18,063 nucleotides of DNA from an uncultured Clostridia bacterium (lineage in GTDB: Bacteria > Bacillota > Clostridia > Christensenellales > Borkfalkiaceae), in contig CAUHGY010000035.1 of assembly GCA_959605945.1 (NCBI GenBank), positions 1 through 18,063 on the forward strand. The letters run 5' to 3'. Positions 6,080 to 15,608 of the stretch are shown in pieces. Under the pieces are notes generated by a model. That model did not search any database. It was given only the letters and a program-made list of their open reading frames with translations, and had not been told where the DNA came from. Made by a program: the position numbers and the translations under genes. The first letter of the stretch is position 1, and every line of letters begins with the position of its first letter.

Positions 6080-6094
6080 ATAAGGAGTTTTAAT

Positions 6095-8191
6095 ATGGAA
6101 ACGGTTACGGAAAAATTCGGCAGTCTTGTTTTCGACGACAGGGTTATGAAAGCAAATTTATCCGCAAGAGTATACCAATCGTTAAAAAAGACGATCGACG
6201 AAGGCGCGAGCCTTGATCTGACTGTCGCCAATGCGGTGGCGGAGGCAATGAAGGAATGGGCTGTTAAAAACGGTGCAACCCATTTTACTCACTGGTTTCA
6301 GCCGCTGACGGGAATAACCGCGGAAAAACACGACAGCTTTATAACTCCCGCGCCCGACGGCAGGGTTATTATGGAATTCTCGGGTAAGGAGCTTATCAAG
6401 GGAGAACCCGATGCGTCAAGTTTTCCGTCCGGCGGGATAAGGGCTACTTTCGAAGCCAGAGGCTATACTGCATGGGACCCTACGTCTTATGCCTTTATAA
6501 AAGGTAAAACGCTCTGTATTCCTACGGCATTCTGTTCTTACGGCGGCGAGGCTCTCGATAAAAAGACCCCTCTTCTCCGTTCGATGGAAGCGTTGAACAG
6601 GCAGGCTTTGCGTATTTTAAGACTTTTCGGTAATTCCGACGTTAAACGGGTGACCACTTCGGTGGGACCCGAACAGGAATATTTTCTTATCGACAAAAAA
6701 ATGTTCGATAAGAGAAAAGATCTCGTGTTTACGGGCAGAACTTTGTTCGGTGCCAAAGCGCCAAAAGGGCAGGAAATGGAAGACCACTATTTCGGCGCAA
6801 TCAAACCAAGGGTGGCGGCTTACATGGCGGAGCTTAACGAAGAATTGTGGAAACTCGGCGTGCTTGCCAAAACCGAACACAACGAAGTTGCTCCGGCACA
6901 GCACGAGCTTGCTCCCATCTATACAACTACCAATATAGCCACCGATCATAACCAGCTTACAATGGAAATAATGCAGAAAGTTGCGCTTAAACACGGGCTT
7001 GTGTGTCTTTTACACGAAAAGCCTTTTGCCGGGGTAAACGGAAGCGGAAAACACAACAACTGGTCCATGACGACCGATACCGGCGTCAATCTTCTGTCGC
7101 CCGGAGATACGCCGTACGAGAACGCGCAGTTCCTGCTTTTTCTTTGCGCGGTGATCAAGGCGGTCGACGATTATCAGGATCTGCTCAGATTATCGGTAGC
7201 CACGGCCGGCAACGACCACAGACTGGGAGCAAACGAAGCTCCGCCGGCGGTAATTTCCATCTTTCTCGGCGACGAACTTACGGCTATCCTTGAAGCGATA
7301 GAAAGCGGCAGGCCGTATTCGGGGACAAAGAAAACCACGCTTAAACTCGGAGTTGACGTTTTGCCCGACTTCGCACGCGACACGACCGACAGGAACAGGA
7401 CTTCGCCTTTCGCTTTTACAGGCAATAAATTCGAGTTCAGAATGCTCGGTTCGTCCAACAGCATATCCTGCGCAAACATCATGCTTAACGCCGCGGTCAG
7501 CGAGTCTCTTAAAATTTATGCCGACAGACTGGAAGGCGCGGCAGATTTCGAAAAAGCGCTCAACGAGATGATTAAAAAAACAATCAAGGACCATAAGAGA
7601 ATACTTTTCAACGGCAACGGCTATGACGACGCCTGGATATCGGAAGCGACTGATAAACGCGGACTTCTTAATTATCGCACTACGCCCGACTGTATGCCTC
7701 ATCTGCTCGATAAAAAGAATGTGGAAATGCTGACATCCCATCGCGTTTTTACAGAAACGGAACTTAAATCCAGGACGGAAATTATGCTCGACAACTATTG
7801 CAAAACGGTAACTATCGAGGCAAACACCATGATTGATATGGCGAGAAAACAGATTCTGCCTGCTGTAGAAACTTTTGTATCGGAAGTTTCGGAAACCGCG
7901 GTACGTAAGATGAAGTTTGCGCCGGAAGCATCCGTTGAATTTGAAAAGAAAACCGTTTTGAAACTTTCTCTTCTCATGGAACAGATTCTTGCAAGAACAG
8001 AAGAACTTGAAAGCGAGACCTGCAAACTTAAATTTATTGCCGATATAGAAAAAGAAAGTTACGCCATAAGAGACAACGTTCTTCCGAAGATGAGCGAACT
8101 CAGGGCGCTTGCCGACGAGGCTGAAACTTTAACCGCGGAAAAATATTGGCCGTTTCCCACATACGGCGAACTGCTGTTCGGAGTGAGATAA
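6095..8191 (+). CDS. glnN: Glutamine synthetase type III
   Basis: 698 residues, in the usual size range of the GSIII family and unrelated in length to the 405-residue GS-I across the divergent promoter. GSIII signature GEPDASSFPSGGIRATFEAR (103-122) followed by AWDPTS; catalytic motifs GPEQEYF (191-197, metal Glu), KTEHNEVAPAQHELAP (259-274), GVNGSGKHNNWS (313-324) and a late FEFRMLGSSNS arginine motif. The C-terminal 150 residues are helical, as in other dodecameric GSIII enzymes. It makes glutamine for the amidotransferases encoded downstream. AAGGAG lies 7 nt before the ATG. First gene of the plus operon and directly under the two-hexaloop attenuator leader. A 51-bp gap without a terminator leads into asnB. 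Confidence 0.96.
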   Translation: METVTEKFGSLVFDDRVMKANLSARVYQSLKKTIDEGASLDLTVANAVAEAMKEWAVKNGATHFTHWFQPLTGITAEKHDSFITPAPDGRVIMEFSGKELIKGEPDASSFPSGGIRATFEARGYTAWDPTSYAFIKGKTLCIPTAFCSYGGEALDKKTPLLRSMEALNRQALRILRLFGNSDVKRVTTSVGPEQEYFLIDKKMFDKRKDLVFTGRTLFGAKAPKGQEMEDHYFGAIKPRVAAYMAELNEELWKLGVLAKTEHNEVAPAQHELAPIYTTTNIATDHNQLTMEIMQKVALKHGLVCLLHEKPFAGVNGSGKHNNWSMTTDTGVNLLSPGDTPYENAQFLLFLCAVIKAVDDYQDLLRLSVATAGNDHRLGANEAPPAVISIFLGDELTAILEAIESGRPYSGTKKTTLKLGVDVLPDFARDTTDRNRTSPFAFTGNKFEFRMLGSSNSISCANIMLNAAVSESLKIYADRLEGAADFEKALNEMIKKTIKDHKRILFNGNGYDDAWISEATDKRGLLNYRTTPDCMPHLLDKKNVEMLTSHRVFTETELKSRTEIMLDNYCKTVTIEANTMIDMARKQILPAVETFVSEVSETAVRKMKFAPEASVEFEKKTVLKLSLLMEQILARTEELESETCKLKFIADIEKESYAIRDNVLPKMSELRALADEAETLTAEKYWPFPTYGELLFGVR

Positions 8192-8242
8192 GGTTTAAGC
8201 CTCTGAAAGCAGTATTTACGAGCTGCAAAACAGGAGATTTTT

Positions 8243-9823
8243 ATGTGCTCTATTATGGGTTATTGCGGAAAAGGTATTTCGCAGGACGAATTAAAAATAT
8301 TTTTTGACCGTACCGTGTCGAGAGGTCCCGACTGTTCGAGAATTGCCGATACCGGCAATGGTTTTCTGGCTTTTCACCGTCTGGCGATCATGGGGCTTTC
8401 TCCCGAAGGGATGCAGCCTTTCGGTTTTGACGGGTCTCTATGCGTTTGCAACGGAGAAATATACGGGTTTGAAAAGCTGAAAGCCGGTCTGATCGGTAAG
8501 GGTTATACTTTCAACAGCGGCAGCGACTGCGAAATTTTGCTTCCGCTTTACCGGGAATACGGCGTCGGCGCTTTCAATATGCTGGATGCGGAATTCGCGC
8601 TTATTATATATGACGGAAAGAATGACGAATATATAGCCGCGCGCGACCCCTTAGGCATAAGGCCGTTATATTACGGATACGATGAAAAAGGTGTGATCGT
8701 GTTTGCGAGCGAGCCCAAAAACCTTGTGGGGCTGACGGGAGCCATCATACCTTTTCCGCCGGGGCATTACTATAAAAACGGCAAGTTTATCTGCTATGAA
8801 GATATTGCGGAAGTTAAAAATTTCTGTTTCGACGATACGGAAACTGTTTGCCGGAATATCAGGAAAAAACTTATCGCGGGCGTAGAAAAAAGGCTGGTTG
8901 CCGACGTGAACGTAGGTTTTTTATTGTCCGGCGGACTTGATTCTTCGCTGGTATGCGCCATAGCTCAGAAAAAGAGCTCGGAGCCGATCAAAACATTCGC
9001 CGTCGGAATGAGCAAAGATGCAATCGATTTAAAATATGCTGAAAGGGTTGCAGAATATATAGGCAGCGATCATACCGAAATAATAATAACAGAAAACGAC
9101 GTGATCAATTCGTTGGAAGATGTTATATATCTGCTTGCTACATACGATATAACGACGGTAAGGGCGAGTATCGGCATGTATCTGCTGTGCAAAGCGATTC
9201 ATGAAACAACGGACATAAGGGTAATTCTGACGGGGGAAATTTCAGACGAACTTTTCGGTTATAAATATACCGACTTTGCTCCCGATGCAAATGAATTTCA
9301 GAAAGAATCGGTCAAAAGAATCAGAGAGCTGCATATGTACGACGTTTTGCGGGCCGACAGGTGTATTTCCGTCAATTCTTTGGAGGCGAGAGTGCCGTTC
9401 GGCGATCTGGATTTCGTCAGATACGTTATGGCTGTAGATCCGGAAAAAAAATTAAACAGATACGGAAAGGGCAAGTATCTGTTAAGACATGCGTTTGAAG
9501 GCGGATATTTGCCGCACGATATTCTGTATCGTGAAAAAGCGGCGTTTTCGGACGCCGTCGGTCATTCTATGGTAGACTATCTGAAAGAATATGCCGGGAA
9601 TTATTATTCGGATGAAGACTTTGAGAAAAAGCGCGTTAAATATTCGCACGCCGTGCCTTTTACGAAGGAATCTCTTTTATACAGGGAGATATTCGAAAAA
9701 TATTATCCGGGACAAAGCCGTATGATATCGGATTTCTGGATGCCGAATAAAAAATGGAAAGGGTGCGACGTGCTTGACCCTTCGGCGAGAGTGCTTCCCA
9801 ATTACGGCGACAGCGGGAAATGA
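8243..9823 (+). CDS. asnB: Asparagine synthetase B, glutamine-hydrolysing
   Basis: 526 residues, against 554 for E. coli AsnB, which it resembles along its length. N-terminal class II amidotransferase with nucleophile C2 directly after Met, RGPD (27-30), NGEIYG (70-75) and GSDCE (93-97). ATP-pyrophosphatase domain with SGGLDSS (229-235), a YDITTVRAS segment (301-309) and EARVPFGD near residue 385. It converts aspartate, glutamine and ATP to asparagine, glutamate and AMP. Two deviations: the usual RHRGPD is VSRGPD, and the usual GEGSDE is GEISDE (331-336) with one residue fewer before the conserved A-P. The catalytic-loop Glu is kept, so it is probably active. AGGAG lies 7 nt before the start. 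The 95-bp gap to guaA holds a 7-bp inverted repeat (9833-9839/9864-9870) with a 24-nt loop and no T tract. Confidence 0.93.
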   Translation: MCSIMGYCGKGISQDELKIFFDRTVSRGPDCSRIADTGNGFLAFHRLAIMGLSPEGMQPFGFDGSLCVCNGEIYGFEKLKAGLIGKGYTFNSGSDCEILLPLYREYGVGAFNMLDAEFALIIYDGKNDEYIAARDPLGIRPLYYGYDEKGVIVFASEPKNLVGLTGAIIPFPPGHYYKNGKFICYEDIAEVKNFCFDDTETVCRNIRKKLIAGVEKRLVADVNVGFLLSGGLDSSLVCAIAQKKSSEPIKTFAVGMSKDAIDLKYAERVAEYIGSDHTEIIITENDVINSLEDVIYLLATYDITTVRASIGMYLLCKAIHETTDIRVILTGEISDELFGYKYTDFAPDANEFQKESVKRIRELHMYDVLRADRCISVNSLEARVPFGDLDFVRYVMAVDPEKKLNRYGKGKYLLRHAFEGGYLPHDILYREKAAFSDAVGHSMVDYLKEYAGNYYSDEDFEKKRVKYSHAVPFTKESLLYREIFEKYYPGQSRMISDFWMPNKKWKGCDVLDPSARVLPNYGDSGK

Positions 9824-9918
9824 CGAAAATGCAATCCGTAAGTCAAATATATTTAAAAAACAAACGGATTAGCTCGGAAGGAAAAGTGCGTACATCGTAA
9901 CAAAAAGGAGAATGCGTT

Positions 9919-11460
9919 GTGACATATCAGAAAGTTTTGATTCTTGATTTCGGAGGGCAGTATGAACAACTTATCGCGCGGAGAGTCAGGGAATGCGGCG
10001 TGTATTCCGAAGTTAAACCGTTTACAATGAGCATAGGTGAAATAAAAGAATTCAATCCCGTAGGAATAATTTTTACGGGCGGGCCGCAGAGTGTGTACAG
10101 GGAAAATTCTCCGCATCCCGACGAGGGAATTTTCCGTCTGGGGATTCCCATTCTGGGTATTTGCTACGGATGTCAGCTGCTGGCGTATCATTCAGGCGGA
10201 AACGTTGTTCCCGCAGGCGGCGGTCAGAGCGCGGAATATGGCGGAACTCTCACTTTTTTCGATACGGATTGCGCGATATTCCGCGGGATAAAAAAGAGCA
10301 GTATTACCTGGATGAGCCATGCCGACTGTACGGCAGTGATACCGGAAGGATTTTTGCAGGTAGCAAGATCGGAAAAATGCCCGAACGCGGCGATAGCTGA
10401 CGAAAAAAGAAAGTTTTACGGAGTGCAGTTTCACCCCGAAGTTAATCATACCGAATGCGGAAAAGAGATCATAAAGAATTTTTTATACGGCGTCTGCGGT
10501 GCCGCAGGCGACTGGAAAATGGAAAGTTACGCAAAAACGTGCGTAAAACAGATCAAAGAAAAAACAGGCGGCGGAAAAGTTCTGCTCGCGCTTTCCGGAG
10601 GGGTGGATTCTTCCGTGTGCGCGGCGCTCTTTGCCGAAGCGATAGGCAAACGCCTTACTTGCGTTTTCGTAAACCACGGCTTGCTGCGTAAAAACGAAAG
10701 CGACGAAGTGGAGCGGGTTTTCGGAAAACGGGATATAAACTTTATCAGAATCGACGCGGAAAAAAAGTTTCTTTCTGCGCTTAAAGGAGTAACCGACCCC
10801 GAACGCAAACGGAAAATAATAGGCGAACTGTTTATCAGAGTTTTTGAAGAGGCGGGCAGAAAAATCGGCAGAGCGGATTATCTTGCGCAAGGTACCATAT
10901 ATCCCGACGTAATCGAATCCGGTAAAGGTCCGGCGCAGACCATAAAAAGCCATCACAACGTAGGCGGACTTCCCGAAGTTTTAGAATTTAAAGAGATTAT
11001 AGAACCGCTGAAAATGCTTTTTAAAGACGAAGTGCGGGCACTCGGAAGGGAAATCGGGCTTCCCGAATATTTAATTTCGCGCCAGCCGTTTCCCGGTCCG
11101 GGATTGGGTATAAGAATTATAGGCGAAATAACCGAAGAAAAACTTAAAATATTAAGAGAAGCCGATTTTATATTCAGGGAAGAGATTACAAAAGCAGGAC
11201 TGCGGGAGAATCCGGATCAATACTTTGCGGCGCTGACGGATATGCGTTCGGTAGGGGTCATGGGCGACGGGAGAAGTTATGATTACGCCGTCGCGCTACG
11301 CGCGGTCAGGACCGACGATTTTATGACTGCAGACTGGGCGAAAATTCCTTACGACGTTCTCGGCAGAATTTCTTGCAGAATCGTCAACGAAGTCGGGGGA
11401 GTGAACAGAGTGTTTTACGATATTACTTCAAAACCGCCGGCAACGGTTGAATATGAATAA
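9919..11460 (+). CDS. guaA: GMP synthase, glutamine-hydrolysing
   Basis: 513 residues, full length. Class I amidotransferase domain (about 5-190) with nucleophile C82 in GICYGCQ and the H172/E174 pair in QFHPE. ATP-pyrophosphatase domain with LSGGVDSS (225-232). C-terminal dimerisation domain with PFPGPGLGIRIIGE and the terminal ITSKPPATVEYE. It aminates XMP to GMP, the last step of guanine nucleotide synthesis. The start is GTG at 9919: AAAAAGGAG ends 8 nt before it, the N-terminus TYQKVLILDFGGQY fits the family, and the nearby ATG at 9912 is out of frame. No guanine riboswitch or own promoter is evident upstream. pyrG starts 15 bp after its stop. Confidence 0.97.
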   Translation: MTYQKVLILDFGGQYEQLIARRVRECGVYSEVKPFTMSIGEIKEFNPVGIIFTGGPQSVYRENSPHPDEGIFRLGIPILGICYGCQLLAYHSGGNVVPAGGGQSAEYGGTLTFFDTDCAIFRGIKKSSITWMSHADCTAVIPEGFLQVARSEKCPNAAIADEKRKFYGVQFHPEVNHTECGKEIIKNFLYGVCGAAGDWKMESYAKTCVKQIKEKTGGGKVLLALSGGVDSSVCAALFAEAIGKRLTCVFVNHGLLRKNESDEVERVFGKRDINFIRIDAEKKFLSALKGVTDPERKRKIIGELFIRVFEEAGRKIGRADYLAQGTIYPDVIESGKGPAQTIKSHHNVGGLPEVLEFKEIIEPLKMLFKDEVRALGREIGLPEYLISRQPFPGPGLGIRIIGEITEEKLKILREADFIFREEITKAGLRENPDQYFAALTDMRSVGVMGDGRSYDYAVALRAVRTDDFMTADWAKIPYDVLGRISCRIVNEVGGVNRVFYDITSKPPATVEYE

Positions 11461-11475
11461 AAGGAAAAAACGTTT

Positions 11476-13086
11476 ATGACTAAATTTATTTTTGTAACGG
11501 GCGGAGTAGTTTCGGGGCTCGGCAAAGGAATAACGGCGGCCTCTCTCGGCAGATTGCTTAAAGCGAGGGGATTAAAAGTCGCGGCTCAGAAGTTAGACCC
11601 TTATATCAACGTGGATCCCGGCACCATGAGCCCTTACCAGCACGGAGAAGTTTATGTTACCGACGACGGCGCCGAAACCGACCTCGATCTCGGTCATTAC
11701 GAGCGGTTTATAGACGAAGATCTTAATAAATATTCCAATCTTACCGCCGGCAAGGTCTATTGGAACGTGTTGAACAAAGAACGTCGCGGGGAATATCTCG
11801 GATCAACCGTACAGGTTATCCCGCACGTTACCGACGAAATAAAAGAATTTGTCTACCGCGTGGGGAAACAAACGGATGCGGATGTGGTCATTACGGAGAT
11901 CGGCGGAACGATAGGCGATATAGAAAGCCAGCCTTTTCTGGAAGCGGCAAGACAGATTTCTTTGGAAACGGGCAGAGGAAACAGCTTGTTCATACACGTC
12001 ACGTTGGTGCCGTATATTAAAGGTTCGGACGAGCATAAATCCAAGCCCACCCAGCATTCGGTGAAGGAATTGCAGGGTATGGGCATTAAGCCGGACGTTA
12101 TAGTTCTCCGCGCCGATCAGCCGATCGAAAAGGAAATTTTCAAAAAAATATCGCTTTTTTGCAACGTTAAACCCGATTGCGTTATCGAAAACATAACGCT
12201 TTCCGTTCTTTACGAAGCTCCGTTAATGCTGGAGAAGTCCGGTTTTTCAAGCGTGGTGTGCAGGGAGCTGGGGATTGCAACTGAAAATCCGGATTTAGAA
12301 GAATGGTCGGAACTTGTTTCGAAAATTAAAAACAGAAATAAAACCGTTACGGTAGCTTTAGTCGGAAAATACGTTAAACTTCACGACGCTTATCTGTCTG
12401 TGGCCGAAGCGCTGCGGCACGCGGGCTATTTTTCAGACGCGCGCATCGATATTAAATGGATCGATTCGGAGACTTTGACAGATGAATCCGCGCAGGAAAA
12501 GCTCTGCAATGCGCACGGAATTATAGTTCCGGGCGGTTTCGGCGGACGCGGGACGGATGGTATGATAACCGCCGTAAAATATGCGAGAGAAAACCGCATT
12601 CCTTTTTTCGGAATTTGTCTCGGCATGCAGGTAGCCGTTATCGAATATGCCAGGAACGTTGTCGGAATAATCGACGCCAATTCGGGGGAATTTGACGAAT
12701 TGAGCAAGAACAAAGTCATAGATTTCATGCCCGGGCAGAGCGAAGAGATAAATAAAGGCGGTACTTTAAGACTCGGCAGCTATCCCTGCACGATAAAGAA
12801 GGGAACAACGATGGAGAGATGTTACGGAAAAACGGAAATTACCGAACGTCATCGCCACCGCTATGAATTCAATAACGAGTATAAAAAAGCGTTTATCGAA
12901 GCGGGAATGACTCTTTCGGGGATTTCGCCGGACGGAAGACTGGTAGAAACCGTTGAATTGACTAATCTGCCGTTTTACGTCGGAGTGCAGTTTCATCCCG
13001 AATTCAAAAGCAGGCCGAACAGCGCGCATCCGCTGTTTAAGGGTTTTATTAAAGCGGCAATCGACAAAAAGGAGCGTATCCGGTAA
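11476..13086 (+). CDS. pyrG: CTP synthase
   Basis: 536 residues, full length. N-terminal synthase domain with the P-loop-like GGVVSGLGKGI (9-19), KLDPYINVDPGTM (39-51) and EIGGTIGDIES (141-151). C-terminal class I amidotransferase domain with nucleophile C381 in FFGICLGMQ and H507/E509 in QFHPEF. It aminates UTP to CTP using glutamine and ATP, with GTP as the family's activator, which makes its place directly after guaA sensible. AAGGAAAA lies upstream of the ATG. Its stop codon overlaps the purF start by one base (TAATG), implying coupled translation. No pyrG attenuator of the Bacillus type (GGGC start and C-run) is seen; the gene depends on the operon promoter. Confidence 0.97.
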   Translation: MTKFIFVTGGVVSGLGKGITAASLGRLLKARGLKVAAQKLDPYINVDPGTMSPYQHGEVYVTDDGAETDLDLGHYERFIDEDLNKYSNLTAGKVYWNVLNKERRGEYLGSTVQVIPHVTDEIKEFVYRVGKQTDADVVITEIGGTIGDIESQPFLEAARQISLETGRGNSLFIHVTLVPYIKGSDEHKSKPTQHSVKELQGMGIKPDVIVLRADQPIEKEIFKKISLFCNVKPDCVIENITLSVLYEAPLMLEKSGFSSVVCRELGIATENPDLEEWSELVSKIKNRNKTVTVALVGKYVKLHDAYLSVAEALRHAGYFSDARIDIKWIDSETLTDESAQEKLCNAHGIIVPGGFGGRGTDGMITAVKYARENRIPFFGICLGMQVAVIEYARNVVGIIDANSGEFDELSKNKVIDFMPGQSEEINKGGTLRLGSYPCTIKKGTTMERCYGKTEITERHRHRYEFNNEYKKAFIEAGMTLSGISPDGRLVETVELTNLPFYVGVQFHPEFKSRPNSAHPLFKGFIKAAIDKKERIR

Positions 13087-14507
13087 TGGGCTTGCACGAA
13101 GAATGCGGCGTGTTCGGCATGATTTCCGGACAAAGCGAAAATCTGGCAGAAACCGTTTATTACGGGCTTTACGCCCTTCAGCACCGCGGACAGGAAAGCG
13201 CGGGCATTGTAGTCAATGACGACGGGCTTTTCTTTTCCCACAAAGATATAGGACTGGTAAGCGACGTTTTCTCGAAAGAAGTTTTATCAGCGTTCCCGCG
13301 CGGGACGATGGCTGTGGGGCACGTCAGATACGGCACCACGGGCGGTGCTACGAGAAATAATTGCCAACCCGTAGAAGTGAATCATCAGAAAGGTAAATTG
13401 GCGCTTGCGCACAATGGAAATTTAAGCAATGCTTACGCGTTGCGCAATGAACTGGAACTGTCGGGAGCGATATTTCACACTACGTCGGATACCGAAATAA
13501 TCGCTTATATATTGACCAAAGAACGGTTGACCGCTCCGTCAATCGAAATTGCCGTAAGCAGAGCAATGAACAGAATGGAAGGGGCTTATTCTCTAGTTCT
13601 GATGTCCGCGGCCAAACTGATTGCGGTCAGAGACCCGCACGGGTTCAGGCCGTTATGTTACGGCAGAACGCAAAACGGGAACTATGCGGTAGCTTCAGAA
13701 ACCTGCGCGCTTCAAGCCGTGGGAGCTGAGTTTATTCGGGATCTAAAACCGGGAGAAATGCTGGTTTTCAGCGGCGGAGACATAAAATCTTATACCGATT
13801 TCTGTGGCAAAGAATTAAAGAAAACCTGTATTTTCGAATACATATATTTTGCCCGGCCGGATTCGATTATAGACGGCGTTTCGGTTCAGCAGGCCAGAAT
13901 AGCGGCAGGAAAAATTCTTGCGCAGGAATTTCCCGTAAAAGCGGATGTGGTCATCGGCGTTCCCGATTCCGGTCTTGACGCGGCTATCGGCTATTCCCGC
14001 CGGTCCGGGATACCGTATGGGATAGGGCTTATTAAAAACAAATATATCGGCAGAACTTTTATTTCTCCCGGTAAAAGCGACAGGTCAGATAAAGTAAGAA
14101 TAAAACTGGCGCCCGTCGTCCCGGCGGTAAAAGACAAGAAAGTGGTTCTTGTCGACGATTCTATCGTCAGAGGAACGACAAGCGGCCGGATAGTTAAACT
14201 CCTTCGCGAAGCGGGCGCTGCCGAAATACATATGCGCGTTTCCGCCCCGCCTTTTCTGCATCCGTGTTATTACGGAACGGATATCGATTCGGAAGAAGGT
14301 CTGATAGCCTGCCGGCATACGGTTGAAGAAATAACAGAAAATATAGGAGCCGACAGTCTCGGATTTCTTCCCGAAAAGCGTCTGAACGAACTTGTCGGAT
14401 GCAATGAATTCTGTTCGGCGTGTTTTGACGGAAGATATCCGACGGCAACGCCGAAAATAACGGGAAAAAACCGTTTTGAACAAAAATTGTCCTGCAAAAA
14501 AGGTTAA
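13086..14507 (+). CDS. purF: Amidophosphoribosyltransferase
   Basis: 473 residues, the Fe-S, propeptide-bearing type known from Bacillus subtilis. Class II amidotransferase: propeptide MGLHEE, nucleophile C7 in ECGVFG, QHRGQESAG (32-40), VRYGTTGG (80-87) and HNGNLSNA (109-116). Phosphoribosyltransferase domain with the PRPP loop VVLVDDSIVRGTTS (353-366). Likely [4Fe-4S] ligands are C248, C394, C443 and C446. It catalyses the committed step of purine synthesis, PRPP plus glutamine to phosphoribosylamine. In most genomes purF sits among other pur genes; here it is between pyrG and carA, which fits glutamine use rather than the purine pathway as the grouping principle. GGAG is 11 nt upstream and the start overlaps the pyrG stop. 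Confidence 0.96.
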   Translation: MGLHEECGVFGMISGQSENLAETVYYGLYALQHRGQESAGIVVNDDGLFFSHKDIGLVSDVFSKEVLSAFPRGTMAVGHVRYGTTGGATRNNCQPVEVNHQKGKLALAHNGNLSNAYALRNELELSGAIFHTTSDTEIIAYILTKERLTAPSIEIAVSRAMNRMEGAYSLVLMSAAKLIAVRDPHGFRPLCYGRTQNGNYAVASETCALQAVGAEFIRDLKPGEMLVFSGGDIKSYTDFCGKELKKTCIFEYIYFARPDSIIDGVSVQQARIAAGKILAQEFPVKADVVIGVPDSGLDAAIGYSRRSGIPYGIGLIKNKYIGRTFISPGKSDRSDKVRIKLAPVVPAVKDKKVVLVDDSIVRGTTSGRIVKLLREAGAAEIHMRVSAPPFLHPCYYGTDIDSEEGLIACRHTVEEITENIGADSLGFLPEKRLNELVGCNEFCSACFDGRYPTATPKITGKNRFEQKLSCKKG

Positions 14508-14516
14508 CGGTGAAAA

Positions 14517-15608
14517 ATGAAAAAATTTTACGACAGGAAATTGATATTGGAAGACGGATCTGAATTTTCGGGATACGGTTTCGGAGACAGGGGCAACAGA
14601 GTTACCGAAATTGTTTTCAACACGTCGCCGGTCGGCTATCAGGAAATTTTATCCGATCCGTCTTACGCTTATCAAACGGTGGTTATGAGTTATCCGCTTA
14701 TCGGCAATTACGGCATCAATCCGGACGATTTCGAAACGGAAACCCCGTTTTTAGGAGGATTTGCGGTAAGGGAATACAACGATTTTCCTTCCAATTGGAG
14801 AAGCGTTCAAACTCTTTCGGAGACAATGAAACAATATAAAATACCCGGGATATGGGGAATAGACACCAGAAAACTGGTGCGGTCCATACGCGATCACGGA
14901 AGCAGAAGGTGTTTAATTACGGAGATCAAAACGACTGCGGACGAAGGCGTAAAAATTATTAAAGCCACGCCCGTCCGGACGGATGCCGTTAAACAGGTCA
15001 GCAGAAAGAAAATAGCGGAATATCCTGCAGACGGAAATATAAAAGTCGTTGCCGTAGACTGCGGCATCAAGCAGAACATAATACGTTCGCTGAACAAAAG
15101 AAACGTGTCGGTTATTGCGGTGCCGTTTGATACGGACGGCAAAACGATAGAACGCATTAATCCCGACGGCGTGATTATATCAAACGGTCCCGGAGACCCC
15201 GCCGATGCGGTTGAGGTAATCGAAACAATAAAATATCTGAAAGGGAAATATCCCGTTTTCGGCATATGTCTGGGACATCAGTTAATATCGCTTGCATACG
15301 GGGCGGAAACGTATAAACTCAAATTCGGGCACCGCGGAGGAAATCACCCCGTTAAAAATCTCCTGTCGGGTAAAATAGAGATTACTTCGCAGAATCACTC
15401 ATATGCGGTGAATGAAAAAAGCCTTGCAGACACGCCGCTTACGGTAACGCACGTCAATCTTTTAGACGGTACGGTTGAAGGTGTGGAAAACAAAAAAGAC
15501 ATGATTTTCAGCGTTCAGTATCATCCTGAAAGCGCACCCGGCCCGAAAGACAGCGCCTATCTGTTCGATAAATTTATAGATGTGGTCAGGGAGAATAAAA
15601 ATGCCTAA
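14517..15608 (+). CDS. carA: Carbamoyl-phosphate synthase small subunit
   Basis: 363 residues, full length. N-terminal CarA-specific domain (about 1-140) with SPVGYQEILSDPSY (37-50) and GIWGIDTRKLVRSIR (111-125). Class I amidotransferase domain with nucleophile C251 in FGICLGHQ, GHRGGNHPV (271-279), SQNHSYAV (291-298) and H336/E338 in QYHPES. It frees ammonia from glutamine and feeds it through a tunnel to CarB for arginine and pyrimidine synthesis. It begins 9 bp after purF with a weak ribosome site (AAAAAGG within the purF end), so it probably depends on coupled translation, and overlaps carB by 8 bp. No arg or pyr genes lie in the window to show which pathway it favours. Confidence 0.97.
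   Translation: MKKFYDRKLILEDGSEFSGYGFGDRGNRVTEIVFNTSPVGYQEILSDPSYAYQTVVMSYPLIGNYGINPDDFETETPFLGGFAVREYNDFPSNWRSVQTLSETMKQYKIPGIWGIDTRKLVRSIRDHGSRRCLITEIKTTADEGVKIIKATPVRTDAVKQVSRKKIAEYPADGNIKVVAVDCGIKQNIIRSLNKRNVSVIAVPFDTDGKTIERINPDGVIISNGPGDPADAVEVIETIKYLKGKYPVFGICLGHQLISLAYGAETYKLKFGHRGGNHPVKNLLSGKIEITSQNHSYAVNEKSLADTPLTVTHVNLLDGTVEGVENKKDMIFSVQYHPESAPGPKDSAYLFDKFIDVVRENKNA

Noticed and set aside
9833..9870. Inverted repeat before guaA as a terminator or purine riboswitch
   Set aside because: Only 7 bp with a 24-nt loop, no T tract, and none of the conserved junction bases of purine riboswitches.
11461..11475. CTP-sensing pyrG attenuator
   Set aside because: The gap between guaA and pyrG is only 15 bp, with no own promoter, C-run start or terminator.
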